Below, piece after piece: positions 33,706 to 44,011 of a DNA stretch of 64,000 nucleotides. Under the pieces are notes generated by a model. The model searched no databases. It was not told the origin of the DNA and saw nothing but the letters and a program-made list of their open reading frames with translations. Source of the stretch: Pseudomaricurvus alkylphenolicus (GTDB taxonomy: Bacteria > Pseudomonadota > Gammaproteobacteria > Pseudomonadales > Cellvibrionaceae); assembly GCF_011683955.1 (NCBI RefSeq), contig NZ_JAAQPI010000010.1, positions 62,001-126,000 on the forward strand, read 5' to 3'. Position 1 is the stretch's first letter; every line of letters starts with the position of its first letter. Made by a program: the position numbers and the translations under genes.

Positions 33706-36390
33706 ATGTCCAATGTTGCAGAAACGGTCACTGATCAGGCTGAAGAAATCGCGGAAACCCGGGAATGGCTGGATTCCCTGGCCTATGTACTGCGTCATCA
33801 GGGGGGAGAGCGGGCCAAGGGACTACTGCGTTCGCTGCAGGATTACCTGCTGAGCCGCGATGTGGCCATTGATGATGCCACCCTGAATACGCCCTATATC
33901 AATACCATTGATGTGGTCAGTGAACCCCGCTACCCGGGTGACCTCGCGCTGGAGAAGCGCATAGAGAACATTATCCGCTGGAATGCCATGGCGATGGTGT
34001 TGCAGGCGCAGGACCGGGGCACGGGGGTAGGCGGGCATATCGCGACCTACGCCTCGGCGGCGACCCTGCTGGAGGTGGGGTTTCATCATGTCTTCCGCAG
34101 TCCGGACGAGAACTACGGCGGCGATACCGTATTGCCGCAGCCCCACGCGGCGCCGGGTGTTTATGCCCGGGCCTTTCTTGAGGGCCGGCTGACGGAGCAG
34201 CAACTGCGTAACTTCCGGCGAGAACTGGGAGACGGAGGAGGCCTTTGCTCCTATCCGCATCCTCGCTCCATGCCGGAATTCTGGCAGGTGCCCAATGCCT
34301 CCATGGGACTCTCCACACCGACGGCCATTTATCAGGCGCGTTTTGCCAAGTATCTCGAAAGTCGTGGCCTGAAACCCGCCAACGGCGGCAAGGTCTGGTG
34401 CTTTATCGGCGATGGAGAGTCGGATGAGCCGGAGGTGCTTGGCTCCATCAATATTGCAGCCCGAGAGAAGCTCGACAACCTGGTAATGGTGGTCAACTGT
34501 AATCTGCAGCGACTCGACGGGCCGGTGCGGGGTAATGGCAAGATTATTCAGGAGCTGGAACGCAGTTTTCGCGGCGCCGGCTGGAATGTCATCAAGGTGA
34601 TCTGGGGCAGCGGCTGGGACGCTCTGCTTGCCAGGGATGAAAACGGCGTGTTGCGCCAGCGCATGGACCAGTGTCTGGACGGCGATTATCAGATGTACTC
34701 CGTGCTGTCCGGCGGACAGCAGCGCGAGCATTGGGTAGAGGGCAATCCGCAACTGGAACGCTTGATGCAGTCACTGACCGACGAAGAACTCAAGCAAATC
34801 CGTCGTGGCGGTCACGACCCCAAGAAGATATTTGCCGCATTCGAGAAAGCCCGGTCCAGCGATGGCAAACCCACGGTTATTCTCGCCAAAACGGTCAAGG
34901 GCGAGGGCATGGGCGCCTCGGCCCAGGGGCGCAATACGGCACACCAGAAGAAAAACCTTTCCGCCCAGGAGCGGGTGGAGCTGGCGCGTGAATACGGGAT
35001 CCCCCTGTCTGAGGAGGCGGCCAAAAAGGCCTGTTTTTATCGTCCTGGCGAAGACAGTGAAGAAGTCCGTTATCTGCAGGCCAGGCGTCAGGCGCTCGGG
35101 GGCTATTTGCCGCGGCGCGACGTGCACTGCCAGACACTGCCGGAGCCAAGCGCGGAGCTGATAGGAGAGTTTGCCGCCGGCACCGGTGAACGGGCGGTTT
35201 CCACCACTGCGGTGTTGGTCAGGTTGCTGGCGCGTTTATGCAAGGATCGGGAGCTGGGGCGTTATATCGTGCCAATCGTGCCCGATGAGGCCCGTACCTT
35301 TGGCATGGACAGCCTGTTCAAGGCCGCCGGTATCTATTCCCCGGCGGGGCAACAATATCGACCGGTGGATGCCGACTCACTGTTGCCATACCGCGAGGCG
35401 GTGGACGGGCAAATTCTGCAGGAGGGCATCTGCGAAACCGGGGCCATGGCCTCGTTTCTGGCGGCGGGTACCGCATACGCCGTGCACGGTGTGCCCACCA
35501 TTCCCTTCTATGTGTTCTATTCCATGTTTGGCTTCCAGCGTGTCGGCGACATGATCTGGGCCGGTGGTGACATGATGAGTCGTGGATTTCTGGTCGGCGG
35601 GACGGCCGGTCGCACCACACTCAACGGCGAGGGTCTGCAGCACCAGGACGGTCATTCTCATATGATCGCCAGCACCGTGCCCAACCTGATCAGCTACGAC
35701 CCGGCCTTTGGTTACGAGGTCGCCGTGATCGTCCAGGACGGTATTCGTCGCATGTACCAGCAGCAGGAGAACATTTTTTACTACTTGACGGTTTACAACG
35801 AAAACTACCCCATGCCGGCATTGCCCGATCGTGAGGACGTGGAGCAGGGTATTCTCAAGGGGGGCTACTGTTATCGCCGCAGCGATAAGCAGCGGGGCGA
35901 GTGGGTACAGCTGTTGGCCAGCGGCTCGATCATGCAACAGGCACTGGTCGCCGCCGATCTGCTGGAGGCACAGGGTTACCGGGTCAATGTGTGGAGCATT
36001 ACCAGTTTCGTTGAGCTGGAGCGGGACGCGCTCGCCTGCGAGCGCTTCAACCGGCTAAATCCTCTGCAAACACCAAGGCAAAGTCATTTGCAGACGTTGT
36101 TCGCCAATGAAAGTGGTGTGTACATCGCCGCCAGTGACTATATGAAGGCCCTGGCCAATGGCATCGCCCGCTGGGTACCAGGGCCATATGACGTCTTGGG
36201 TACCGATGGATACGGGTTGAGCGAAGCGCGGGAGCCGTTGCGGGATTTTTTCGAGATCAGCGCCAACCATATCGCCTATGCGGCGGTGGTGGCCTTGTAT
36301 CGACAGGGCGGTGTGGACGCCGAGCAGGTTCGGCAACAGGCGCAACTGCTGGGCATAGACCCCGGCAAACTCGATCCCCTGGAACGTTAG
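33706..36390 (+). CDS. aceE: Pyruvate dehydrogenase E1 component, homodimeric type
   Basis: This 894-residue thiamine-diphosphate enzyme matches the single-chain E1p of gammaproteobacteria (about 890 residues). The TPP motif is seen as GDGESDEPEVLGSINIAAREKLDN, and the C-terminal transketolase-like parts include VPDEARTFGMDSLF and GAMASFLAAGTAYAV. It decarboxylates pyruvate, or a related 2-oxo acid, and acetylates E2. The ATG at 33706 gives the usual N-terminus; a TTG at 33685 is possible. It heads a ten-gene colinear run behind a TGACC-N4-GGTCA operator. That is unusual for a housekeeping enzyme and suggests a substrate-induced second copy. No E3 gene follows. Confidence 0.94.
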   Translation: MSNVAETVTDQAEEIAETREWLDSLAYVLRHQGGERAKGLLRSLQDYLLSRDVAIDDATLNTPYINTIDVVSEPRYPGDLALEKRIENIIRWNAMAMVLQAQDRGTGVGGHIATYASAATLLEVGFHHVFRSPDENYGGDTVLPQPHAAPGVYARAFLEGRLTEQQLRNFRRELGDGGGLCSYPHPRSMPEFWQVPNASMGLSTPTAIYQARFAKYLESRGLKPANGGKVWCFIGDGESDEPEVLGSINIAAREKLDNLVMVVNCNLQRLDGPVRGNGKIIQELERSFRGAGWNVIKVIWGSGWDALLARDENGVLRQRMDQCLDGDYQMYSVLSGGQQREHWVEGNPQLERLMQSLTDEELKQIRRGGHDPKKIFAAFEKARSSDGKPTVILAKTVKGEGMGASAQGRNTAHQKKNLSAQERVELAREYGIPLSEEAAKKACFYRPGEDSEEVRYLQARRQALGGYLPRRDVHCQTLPEPSAELIGEFAAGTGERAVSTTAVLVRLLARLCKDRELGRYIVPIVPDEARTFGMDSLFKAAGIYSPAGQQYRPVDADSLLPYREAVDGQILQEGICETGAMASFLAAGTAYAVHGVPTIPFYVFYSMFGFQRVGDMIWAGGDMMSRGFLVGGTAGRTTLNGEGLQHQDGHSHMIASTVPNLISYDPAFGYEVAVIVQDGIRRMYQQQENIFYYLTVYNENYPMPALPDREDVEQGILKGGYCYRRSDKQRGEWVQLLASGSIMQQALVAADLLEAQGYRVNVWSITSFVELERDALACERFNRLNPLQTPRQSHLQTLFANESGVYIAASDYMKALANGIARWVPGPYDVLGTDGYGLSEAREPLRDFFEISANHIAYAAVVALYRQGGVDAEQVRQQAQLLGIDPGKLDPLER

Positions 36391-36405
36391 ATAGAGGTTG
36401 AATCA

Positions 36406-37683
36406 ATGAGTGTGATGTTAACGGTTCCGGAACTGGGCGAAAGTGATATTGAAGGCACGGTGGTCAATATCCCGGTACGGGAAGGCGATGTGCTGGAGGC
36501 AGGGCAGACACTGCTGGAAGTGGAAACCGACAAGGTCGTGGTCGAAGTACCGGCTACCAGCGTGGGTACGTTGGAACAATTGCTGATCGCGGTGGGCGAT
36601 CAGGTCAGGGCAGGCAGCGAATTTGCCCGGCTTTCCGCAGTCGCTTCGCAACCTGAGTCGTCTCCCGCTGAGCCTCAGCTGCCCGTCGATGCAGGTCTGG
36701 AGAAGACTGCGGACGCGACGCGGTCAGTCGAACCCCACGAAAGCCCAGTCCGGAACATGGACATTGGGGATGGATTCCAGAATAAGGCTGAAGATATTGC
36801 TGCCGGCCCGGGCGTCCGGCGCCTGGCCCGGGAACTTGGCCTGGATATCGGCTGCGTCAAGGGCAGCGGTCCGAGAGGCAGAATCAGCCGCGACGACGTT
36901 AAGCGCAGCGTGCGCGAGCGCATCAGCCGCCCTGACTGCCCGGCTGTTGCCCCCGCTCCCCGGGCACTGCCGGATTTCACCGATTTCGGTGATCATAAGG
37001 CCCAGCCGTTCAGTGGCATTCAAAAGGCCACGGCGGAGAACATGGTACACGCCGCCAGCGAGATCCCCCACGCCTGGCTGCAGCAAAAGATCGACATTAC
37101 TGAACTCGAACAACTTCGCCAGCAGCACAAACAGTCGGTCAGGGAGCAGGGCGGTGGTCTGACGCTGACCGCCTTGCTGGTTAAAGCCGTGGCTCAGGCG
37201 CTGCTTGAGTTTCCGGTGTTCAACAGCTGCTACGATCGTGAAAACCAGCAGCTGTTGTATCGCCAGTATGTGGATGTCGGCGTTGCCGTCGATACAGACA
37301 GGGGGCTGGTGGTTCCCTGTGTGCGTGGTGCCGACGGCAAATCTCTGACGCAGATCAGCATCGATACCACCGATATCGCGCGCAAGGCTCGGGAGAGAAA
37401 ACTGAGCGCGAGGGATCTGCAGGGCGCCGGATTCACCATTTCCAATCTGGGCGGCATGGGCGTGTGCGGGATTTTTCCCATCGTCAACTGGCCCCAGGTG
37501 GCCATTCTCGGGGTGGCGGCCAGCAGCGAGGAGCCACGCCTGGTGGCGGGGCAATGGCAGAACCGACTGATGATGCCGGTGACCCTCGGCTTTGACCACC
37601 GCGTTATCAACGGCGCTGACGGTGCACGCTTTCTCGCAGCGATTAAACAGACGCTGCAGGCACCGTTTTCGCTGGCGCTGTAA
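36406..37683 (+). CDS. aceF: Dihydrolipoamide acetyltransferase E2 (PDH complex)
   Basis: This 425-residue E2 has one N-terminal lipoyl domain (lipoylated lysine in ETDKVVV, K43), a peripheral subunit-binding domain at about residues 130-165 ([13 protein letters not shown] ... [11 protein letters not shown]), and a C-terminal acyltransferase domain ending [13 protein letters not shown] with catalytic His398. Asn402 stands where many E2 proteins have Asp; this is also known in pseudomonad and Azotobacter E2p. A single lipoyl domain is fewer than the two or three of many gammaproteobacterial AceF proteins. It lies 15 bp after aceE. It transfers the acyl group to CoA. Confidence 0.93.
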   Translation: MSVMLTVPELGESDIEGTVVNIPVREGDVLEAGQTLLEVETDKVVVEVPATSVGTLEQLLIAVGDQVRAGSEFARLSAVASQPESSPAEPQLPVDAGLEKTADATRSVEPHESPVRNMDIGDGFQNKAEDIAAGPGVRRLARELGLDIGCVKGSGPRGRISRDDVKRSVRERISRPDCPAVAPAPRALPDFTDFGDHKAQPFSGIQKATAENMVHAASEIPHAWLQQKIDITELEQLRQQHKQSVREQGGGLTLTALLVKAVAQALLEFPVFNSCYDRENQQLLYRQYVDVGVAVDTDRGLVVPCVRGADGKSLTQISIDTTDIARKARERKLSARDLQGAGFTISNLGGMGVCGIFPIVNWPQVAILGVAASSEEPRLVAGQWQNRLMMPVTLGFDHRVINGADGARFLAAIKQTLQAPFSLAL

Positions 37684-37721
37684 CTGCGCGCCGTACCCCA
37701 CTATTTCCAAGAGTGTTATTT

Positions 37722-39578
37722 ATGCCGGACTATCGATCCAAACAGACCACACACGGCCGCAATATGCTGGCTGCCCGCGGACTCTGGCGCGCCACGGGCA
37801 TGAAGGACGAAGACTTCGATAAACCCATTATCGCCATCGCCAACTCCTTTACCGAGTTCGTGCCCGGTCATATCCATCTGCGTGAGCTCGGCAAACTGGT
37901 GGCCGAGGAAATAGCAAGCGCCGGTGGAGTTTCCAAGGAATTCAATACCATCGCGGTCGACGACGGCATTGCCATGGGACACGGCGGTATGCTTTACAGC
38001 CTGCCTTCGCGGGAACTGATTGCCGATTCGGTGGAGTATATGGTCAACGCCCATTGCGCCGATGCCCTGGTCTGTATTTCCAATTGCGACAAGATTACCC
38101 CGGGGATGTTGCTGGCGGCACTGCGGCTGAATATCCCAGTGATATTTGTCTCAGGCGGGCCGATGGAATCGGGCAAGGTAACGGTCGACGGCGACGTCCA
38201 GCGTATCGATCTGGTCAGTGGCATGGTGGCCTCTGGAGACGACAGTTTGAGTGAACAGGAAGCCGACCGTATCGAGCGTTCCATGTGCCCGACCTGCGGT
38301 TCCTGTTCGGGGATGTACACGGCCAATTCCATGAATTGCCTGACGGAAGCACTGGGTCTGGCACTCCCCGGCAACGGTACCCTGCTGGCCACCCACGCCG
38401 ATCGCGAGCAACTGTTTCGACGCGCCGGTCGCCGCATCGTGGAGCTGGCCCAACGTTTTTACCTCAATGATGATGCGCGCGTCCTGCCCAGAAACATCGC
38501 CACCCGGCAGGCTTTCTGCAACGCCATGAGCGTGGAAATCGCCATGGGCGGCTCCACCAATACAGTGCTGCATATGCTGGCCGCCGCCCGCTCGGCGGCG
38601 GTGGATTTCACCATGAGCGACATTGATCAACTGTCGCGCCGGGTACCCAATATCTGCAAATTGTCGCCGGCATCGAGTCGTTACCATATGGAGGACCTGC
38701 ACAGGGCCGGCGGCGTGATGGCGGTGATGGCGGAGCTGGCTCGCGCCAATCTGATCGACACTCAGGTGCCTACCGTGCACAGTGATTCTCTGGATCAAGC
38801 CCTGGTTACCTGGGACATCACTGCCAATCCGGGGGAAGAGGTAAACAGATTCTATCGTGCCGGGCCGGGTAACCGCCGTACGATCCACCCCTTCAGCCAG
38901 GAGCGCCGTTTCGAGGATCTTGATGTGGATCGAAGCGAAGGCTGTATTCGTGACACCGATCACGCCTATAGCAGCGATGGTGGCCTGGCGGTGTTGCACG
39001 GTAACCTGGCGGTTAATGGCTGCATTGTTAAAACCGCGGGTGTTGATGAGTCTGTCTGGCAGTTTCGTGGTCGCGCGCGAGTTTTCGACAGCCAGGAAGA
39101 CGCGATCGAAGCCATATTGGGGGATCAAATCGAAGCAGGAGACGTGGTTGTCATTCGCTATGAAGGGCCGCGCGGTGGTCCGGGTATGCAGGAAATGCTG
39201 TATCCCACCTCTTATCTTAAAGCCAAGGGACTGGGCAAAAGCTGTGCCTTGATTACTGACGGTCGCTTCTCCGGCGCCACCTCGGGGCTTTCCATTGGGC
39301 ATGTGTCGCCGGAAGCGGCGGAGGGCGGCGCGATTGCGCTGGTCGAAGAAGGTGATGTGATTGATATCGATATCGTCGAGCGTCGCATTGATCTGTGCAT
39401 CGAGCAGCAGCAGCTTGAGCAGCGACGCGAGGCGATGCAACAAAGTCAGCGGCCCTGGCAACCTCACGGGCGTCAGCGTCAGGTTTCAGAAGCGTTGCAG
39501 GCTTACGCGCTGATGACCACCTCCGCCGATACCGGCGCGGTCAGGGATGTGTCCTCGGTCAAGGGAGCAGGCCGATGA
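37722..39578 (+). CDS. ilvD: Dihydroxy-acid dehydratase
   Basis: This 618-residue iron-sulfur dehydratase matches the long-form IlvD. Cluster-binding cysteines are visible in [11 protein letters not shown] and [18 protein letters not shown], and the C-terminal [22 protein letters not shown] is conserved. It eliminates water from a 2,3-dihydroxy acid to give a 2-oxo acid, in branched-chain synthesis or, for some family members, in sugar-acid breakdown. The ATG at 37722 follows AAGAG and starts the standard N-terminus. Placement between aceEF and a metallohydrolase, with no other ilv genes, argues for a catabolic role supplying a 2-oxo acid to the AceEF proteins. That role is inferred. Confidence 0.92.
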   Translation: MPDYRSKQTTHGRNMLAARGLWRATGMKDEDFDKPIIAIANSFTEFVPGHIHLRELGKLVAEEIASAGGVSKEFNTIAVDDGIAMGHGGMLYSLPSRELIADSVEYMVNAHCADALVCISNCDKITPGMLLAALRLNIPVIFVSGGPMESGKVTVDGDVQRIDLVSGMVASGDDSLSEQEADRIERSMCPTCGSCSGMYTANSMNCLTEALGLALPGNGTLLATHADREQLFRRAGRRIVELAQRFYLNDDARVLPRNIATRQAFCNAMSVEIAMGGSTNTVLHMLAAARSAAVDFTMSDIDQLSRRVPNICKLSPASSRYHMEDLHRAGGVMAVMAELARANLIDTQVPTVHSDSLDQALVTWDITANPGEEVNRFYRAGPGNRRTIHPFSQERRFEDLDVDRSEGCIRDTDHAYSSDGGLAVLHGNLAVNGCIVKTAGVDESVWQFRGRARVFDSQEDAIEAILGDQIEAGDVVVIRYEGPRGGPGMQEMLYPTSYLKAKGLGKSCALITDGRFSGATSGLSIGHVSPEAAEGGAIALVEEGDVIDIDIVERRIDLCIEQQQLEQRREAMQQSQRPWQPHGRQRQVSEALQAYALMTTSADTGAVRDVSSVKGAGR

Positions 39579-41782
39579 CTCCGATTCGGAGCTTTAAGCG
39601 AATCGCCGCGTGGCTGACGCTGTTCAGCTGTGCATTGGGGGCCTGCAACAGCGTCGCCCATAATTGGACGCTGAGGGGCAAACAGGTTCTGCCCTGGAAT
39701 AACCCCCAGATCAAAAGCGTCACGTCTGTTCTGGTCGGGCAGTCTACGTCATTGGCAGAAAGCCTGGAAATAGACGGCATGCAATGTGTTCGCGCCAGTA
39801 CGCTGGCGTTGGATGTTCATGACGATATTGCCTTTGATATCGACGAGAAGGTGGAACTGCAGCTGTTGTTTCACCGTGCCAACAGCGCAGCGGCCGCCGC
39901 CGTCATTTACGACGTTAACGCCCCCCGTGCTATGCACACCCAGTTGGTGGGGAATGGCGTGGGCATGGTTGGAGTTGGTCTCGGATTTGAACCGCAAAAC
40001 CAGTGGTTCACGCAGACCGTTGCACTCAAGCGTGCCAGGTTTGCCGGCCTGGGACCAGGGAGCAGCGATATTGTTCTGGCAGCAGCGCCTGGGCCAGACG
40101 CTGGTAATGGGCCGCCTGTCATCACGCTTTGCGATTTACGTATAATTCGATCCTATAGCACCCCACAGCACCGTGAGACCGGCAAGCTTGAACTCAGGGT
40201 TGTAGATCAATCTGGCGCCCCGGTACCCGCCCGCATCGGTCTTTATGACAGTACGGGGCGTACGCCGCTGCCATCCAGTGAAGCCGTGCCCATCCAGTGG
40301 AATCGCGATATCCGTTCACTGGTGGAAGTGACGCCGGGCTATGTGGACTATTGGCCGTCCGACAATATTCGCGTGTTCTATATCGACGGGGACTATGGCG
40401 CGAATCTACCCGTTGGTGATTACCGTCTGCTGGTGAGTCGTGGGCCGCAATACAGAGTCGAAGAGGCGTCCATAACGATCAAAGACGATGAATCCACTCA
40501 CTTCACCGTCGAACCTCAAGACTGGACGGCAAATAAGCTGGCGGGATGGCTGCCGGGTGACACCCATTTGCACATTGCCAGAAACGGCCCTCGAAGCGAT
40601 CAATCGATCAGCAGGCATCTTGCGGCTGAAGGGATAGCGGTCGGCCATCTGCTGCAGATGGGTGATCTCAAGGATACCTTTTTCCATCACTATCGCTGGG
40701 GTTCCGATCACCATGAAAAAGAACTGGGCGTTACCCTGGTCAATGGTCAGGAAGATCCGCGAACCGCGCTCTTGGGACACCTTATGGGGTTGGGAGGAAG
40801 GGCGTGGATCAGGAAACCGGAGTCCTACTACCACTATTTGCCTGTGATCAGGGGCATCAGGGACGCCGGTGGTCTCGTGGGTTACGCGCACTTGAGGGGT
40901 GTCCCTGGTGGGAGAATCAACCCTCTATACGGTCTGGCCCTGGATGTTCCCACGCACAACATAGACTTCGTTGAATTGCTCAGTTCTCCGCTGGTTGCTG
41001 CGGAAAAAGCGCAGTGGCCCAGTAAAACCTGGTTTGATTTTCTCAACCTGGGATTCAGGCTCACACCGGCAGGGGGCTCCGACTATATGGACAATGCCAA
41101 TCATCCGGGCGCCGTGCGGACTTACGCTTACGTTGGCGAAACGCACAATCGTGAGCAATCAGGTTCGCAAGAGTGGCTGTCGGCGTTTAAGCAAGGCCGG
41201 GTTTTTGTCACCAGCGGACCGGTCATAGACATGAAAATCGACGGCCAAGCCATTGGCGATACCTTGTCGGTCAGACCGAATCAATCACTGCAGATCAAGG
41301 TTTCCGCCGCAGTCAACGACCAGGTTGATCTGTTGCAACGCCTTGATGTCTACCACAACGGCCGGTTGATGGTGAGTGAACGGCCGCAAAGCCCAGGGGC
41401 CATGATCGAATTACAGCGTTCGTTTACCGCGACAGAGGGCGGGTGGCTGGTGGCGGTGGCCTACGGGGCGGGCACTAATCGCTGGGCCCACAGCGCCGCC
41501 GCGGTAACCGCGCCCGTTTATTATGAAACCAAGCGCGGCGGCACCTGCGATCCCTCACAGGCCGAGGCGATTGCCCTCAGTATGAAACAAAGGCTCGCCC
41601 AGTTGCGCAAACAACGGGTGGTTAATATCCCGGACGTACGGCCCTGGGTTGTGGCCGGAAGTATGGCGCCGGCCTACGAGAAGGTATTGCCCAAGATCCA
41701 TCAACGTATTGCCGAGAGCGAGAGGCAGTATGATCACATCATCCGTCAGGCCAGGGCAGGACTTTGTCGTGCCGAAGTTTGA
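39575..41782 (+). CDS. CehA/McbA family metallohydrolase (PHP-type)
   Basis: This 735-residue protein starts at an ATG that overlaps the ilvD stop (ATGA). The N-terminus is a lipoprotein-like or Sec signal ([11 protein letters not shown], with a lipobox-like LGAC), so it is probably periplasmic. The C-terminal half is PHP-like: GDTHLH metal-binding motif at about residue 330, [19 protein letters not shown] and [11 protein letters not shown]. The N-terminal half is beta-rich with a possible carbohydrate-binding or immunoglobulin-like fold. CehA/McbA enzymes hydrolyse carbamates such as carbaryl, but most relatives are uncharacterised. An ester, amide or carbamate hydrolase working on an imported compound would fit. 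Confidence 0.85.
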   Translation: MTPIRSFKRIAAWLTLFSCALGACNSVAHNWTLRGKQVLPWNNPQIKSVTSVLVGQSTSLAESLEIDGMQCVRASTLALDVHDDIAFDIDEKVELQLLFHRANSAAAAAVIYDVNAPRAMHTQLVGNGVGMVGVGLGFEPQNQWFTQTVALKRARFAGLGPGSSDIVLAAAPGPDAGNGPPVITLCDLRIIRSYSTPQHRETGKLELRVVDQSGAPVPARIGLYDSTGRTPLPSSEAVPIQWNRDIRSLVEVTPGYVDYWPSDNIRVFYIDGDYGANLPVGDYRLLVSRGPQYRVEEASITIKDDESTHFTVEPQDWTANKLAGWLPGDTHLHIARNGPRSDQSISRHLAAEGIAVGHLLQMGDLKDTFFHHYRWGSDHHEKELGVTLVNGQEDPRTALLGHLMGLGGRAWIRKPESYYHYLPVIRGIRDAGGLVGYAHLRGVPGGRINPLYGLALDVPTHNIDFVELLSSPLVAAEKAQWPSKTWFDFLNLGFRLTPAGGSDYMDNANHPGAVRTYAYVGETHNREQSGSQEWLSAFKQGRVFVTSGPVIDMKIDGQAIGDTLSVRPNQSLQIKVSAAVNDQVDLLQRLDVYHNGRLMVSERPQSPGAMIELQRSFTATEGGWLVAVAYGAGTNRWAHSAAAVTAPVYYETKRGGTCDPSQAEAIALSMKQRLAQLRKQRVVNIPDVRPWVVAGSMAPAYEKVLPKIHQRIAESERQYDHIIRQARAGLCRAEV

Positions 41783-41837
41783 ACGGCCTGGTGATAGAAA
41801 CAAACAGAACGTTGGTATCGGCCAACAGGAGAGTGGT

Positions 41838-42950
41838 ATGCAGTCATCAAATCTGAAAGTCGTGGTGCTGGAAGGCAAGAGCTTCCGCGAGCGTGGTCGA
41901 ATCCATGGCGAGACACTGCGAGAGATGATTATCGAGCACCAGCAGCGTTGGCAGGACGACCTTGAAGCCAGCACGGGCATGGACCCCAGTCGTTACCTGG
42001 AGCAGCTTTACAGCGAGACCAACTTTATGCCTGCCATTGAACGCTGGACTCCGCAGTTGTTGGAAGAAGTGGAGGGTATCGCCGAGGGCTCCGGCGTGGA
42101 TCTGCGCTACATTCTGGCGCGGCAGCTGAGCGATGAAGAGCCCTGGTATCGCCGCGAAAAAAAACTGGCCATGACCGGAGGCCGCGGGTGTACCTCTATC
42201 GGTGTGGATGCCCGGGCCGGGTCGGCGGCGATCATTGGCCAGAATATGGATTGCCCGACCTGGTACTACGGCCATCATGTACTTTTTCATCACAAGGGAC
42301 CCGATTTGCCCGCAGAAGTGTTTAACCTGTCGCTGGCCGGCAAAATTAACCTGTGCGGGATGAACAGCAAGGGCTTGTCCATATGCTGTAACACACTCAG
42401 TCAGCTGGATTACTCCCATGAGGGGCTGCCGGAGGATTTCGTGGTGCGGGGATTTCTGCATCAAACCAGCCTTGAACGCGGGCTGGCTTTCCTGCGCGAC
42501 ATCAAGCATGCGTCGGGACAGAACTACACCGTGGCCGAGCCTGGCAGTCGTGCGATTAATCTGGAGATTTCCGCCAATAAGATTGCGGAGTATCGTCCAT
42601 GGCCCGAGGCCGACCGTGTCTACCATACCAATCATCCGCTGGTGAATGATGATCAAGGCATCCGGCGCGCGCAGTTGGATGCCGGCCTGGAAATACCCGG
42701 CAGTACCAGCACCTTGCCCCGCTTTGAAGATCTGCACAAACGCTTTGGCAATGAAGGCTCGCCGGTTACCCTGGAAACCATGAAGGCGGCGTTTTCGAGC
42801 CACGATGGCACTATCTGTCGACACCCGCAAGATGGTGGCGGTACGACTACCCTCGGCTGTTTGATTATGGAGTTGACGCAACCACCGGCACTGCATATTG
42901 CACCGGGCCCACCTTGTGAAACACCATTTCAGACCTACCGTTTCGTGTAA
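41838..42950 (+). CDS. C45 family autoproteolytic acyltransferase/hydrolase
   Basis: This 370-residue protein of the acyl-CoA:isopenicillin N acyltransferase / C45 group has the N-terminal GKSFRERGRIHGETLRE, and the likely self-cleavage and nucleophile site RGCTSIG, where Cys becomes the new N-terminus. Further family segments are GQNMDCPTWYYG, NSKGLSICCNTLSQLD and CRHPQDGGGTTTLG. It would hydrolyse or transfer N-acyl bonds. The ATG at 41838 follows CAGGAGAG; longer frames reach into the previous gene. It is followed after 17 bp by a CPBP protease gene. The paralogue at 19021 lacks the CTS signature. Confidence 0.9.
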   Translation: MQSSNLKVVVLEGKSFRERGRIHGETLREMIIEHQQRWQDDLEASTGMDPSRYLEQLYSETNFMPAIERWTPQLLEEVEGIAEGSGVDLRYILARQLSDEEPWYRREKKLAMTGGRGCTSIGVDARAGSAAIIGQNMDCPTWYYGHHVLFHHKGPDLPAEVFNLSLAGKINLCGMNSKGLSICCNTLSQLDYSHEGLPEDFVVRGFLHQTSLERGLAFLRDIKHASGQNYTVAEPGSRAINLEISANKIAEYRPWPEADRVYHTNHPLVNDDQGIRRAQLDAGLEIPGSTSTLPRFEDLHKRFGNEGSPVTLETMKAAFSSHDGTICRHPQDGGGTTTLGCLIMELTQPPALHIAPGPPCETPFQTYRFV

Positions 42951-42967
42951 CGGCAAAGGAGAACAAC

Positions 42968-44008
42968 ATGCTCAAGCGATTTATCCTTAAACATCCATTT
43001 TGGTCTTTTTACTGCATTGCGGTGGCATTTCCCTCCTTGCTGATGGTGTACGTCGGTGTGCTTGAAACACTGGGGCAAGAAGGGTATTCCTTCTTCGGGC
43101 ACTACCAGACCCTGAAGCAAGAACTTCATCAGCGCTTTCCAGTGTTGTTTCATCACCAGGACAGCTGGGTGCTTTCCGTTGCCATTACCACGATTGTTCC
43201 GCTGGGGTTGCCGATGTTGCTCTTTCCCGGTGCTCCCACAGTTTCGGCTTTGCTGGTGACGAGCCTGGCCCGTGGCAAGCAGGCCGTATTGGCATTGCTA
43301 AAACTCTATCTGCCGATACAGGGGACACTGACAGCCAGAGAGGGTATCAGAATCTATGCCGCACTGATTGCCGGTATTACCTTTATGGTGGTGGCGACCT
43401 GCCTGCGCGAATATTTTTGGGGGGATCCCGACCGCGTCAGTGGCTACTTACGTCACCTGGGGGTGATTCAATGGGACATCTTTTTCGGCACTTGGTTTAT
43501 GGCCATGTTATTCAACCAAGGTGCAGCGCTGGAGGAACTGGGTTGGCGCGGCTATGCGCTTCCTCTTCTGATTCGTAAAATGGGCAGCCCGCTTGGGGCG
43601 ACAATGGTGCTCGGAGTACTTTGGGCGTTGTGGCACTTTCCTCGCGAAATTCCGCCACTGCTGCAAGGTTCACAGGCATTTACAGAATTGTTGTTTTCGC
43701 AAGGCTGGTTCATTCTCGGATGCGTCAGCATGAGTGTTGTCGCGACATACTTCGTGAATATCACTGGCGGTAGCGTGTTGCCAGCCATCATTATTCACGG
43801 TTGTCTGAATCTGATCAATGGTATGTTCAATACCGACTTTGTCGGCATGCGCAGCGAGATTACCACCGAAGCCCCACTGATGTGGATGACAGCCGCACTG
43901 GTTATCCTGGTGTTGGCAGGTCGCGACCTGGGTTGGCGCCGTCGACAGGAGCTGCTGGGGTTGGAGGATCCTGCCGATACATGGATTGACCAGCCGGCTC
44001 GTATCTGA
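42968..44008 (+). CDS. CPBP family intramembrane protease
   Basis: This 346-residue multi-pass membrane protein has the CPBP catalytic motifs ALEELGWRGYALPLL, LWALWHFPREIPP and IIHGCLNLI, and two or more N-terminal membrane helices. It is a paralogue of the protease at 29681-30670, sharing EELGWRG and HFPRE and similar spacing. AAGGAG lies before the ATG. It sits between a C45 enzyme and a periplasmic binding protein in the operator-controlled ten-gene run. CPBP proteases cut peptides within or at the membrane. Two related copies in one regulon suggest cleavage of a common small peptide, perhaps cyclic. Confidence 0.9.
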   Translation: MLKRFILKHPFWSFYCIAVAFPSLLMVYVGVLETLGQEGYSFFGHYQTLKQELHQRFPVLFHHQDSWVLSVAITTIVPLGLPMLLFPGAPTVSALLVTSLARGKQAVLALLKLYLPIQGTLTAREGIRIYAALIAGITFMVVATCLREYFWGDPDRVSGYLRHLGVIQWDIFFGTWFMAMLFNQGAALEELGWRGYALPLLIRKMGSPLGATMVLGVLWALWHFPREIPPLLQGSQAFTELLFSQGWFILGCVSMSVVATYFVNITGGSVLPAIIIHGCLNLINGMFNTDFVGMRSEITTEAPLMWMTAALVILVLAGRDLGWRRRQELLGLEDPADTWIDQPARI

Positions 44009-44011
44009 TCT

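Noticed and set aside
38151-39467. 438-residue open frame opposite ilvD
   Set aside because: It is the antisense shadow of a well-supported GC-rich gene and shows no domain or ribosome site.
29681-44008. A true mlr (microcystin degradation) cluster
   Set aside because: Family-level parallels exist for MlrA and MlrB, but no MlrC-type metallopeptidase or MlrD-type carrier was seen and the gene order differs.
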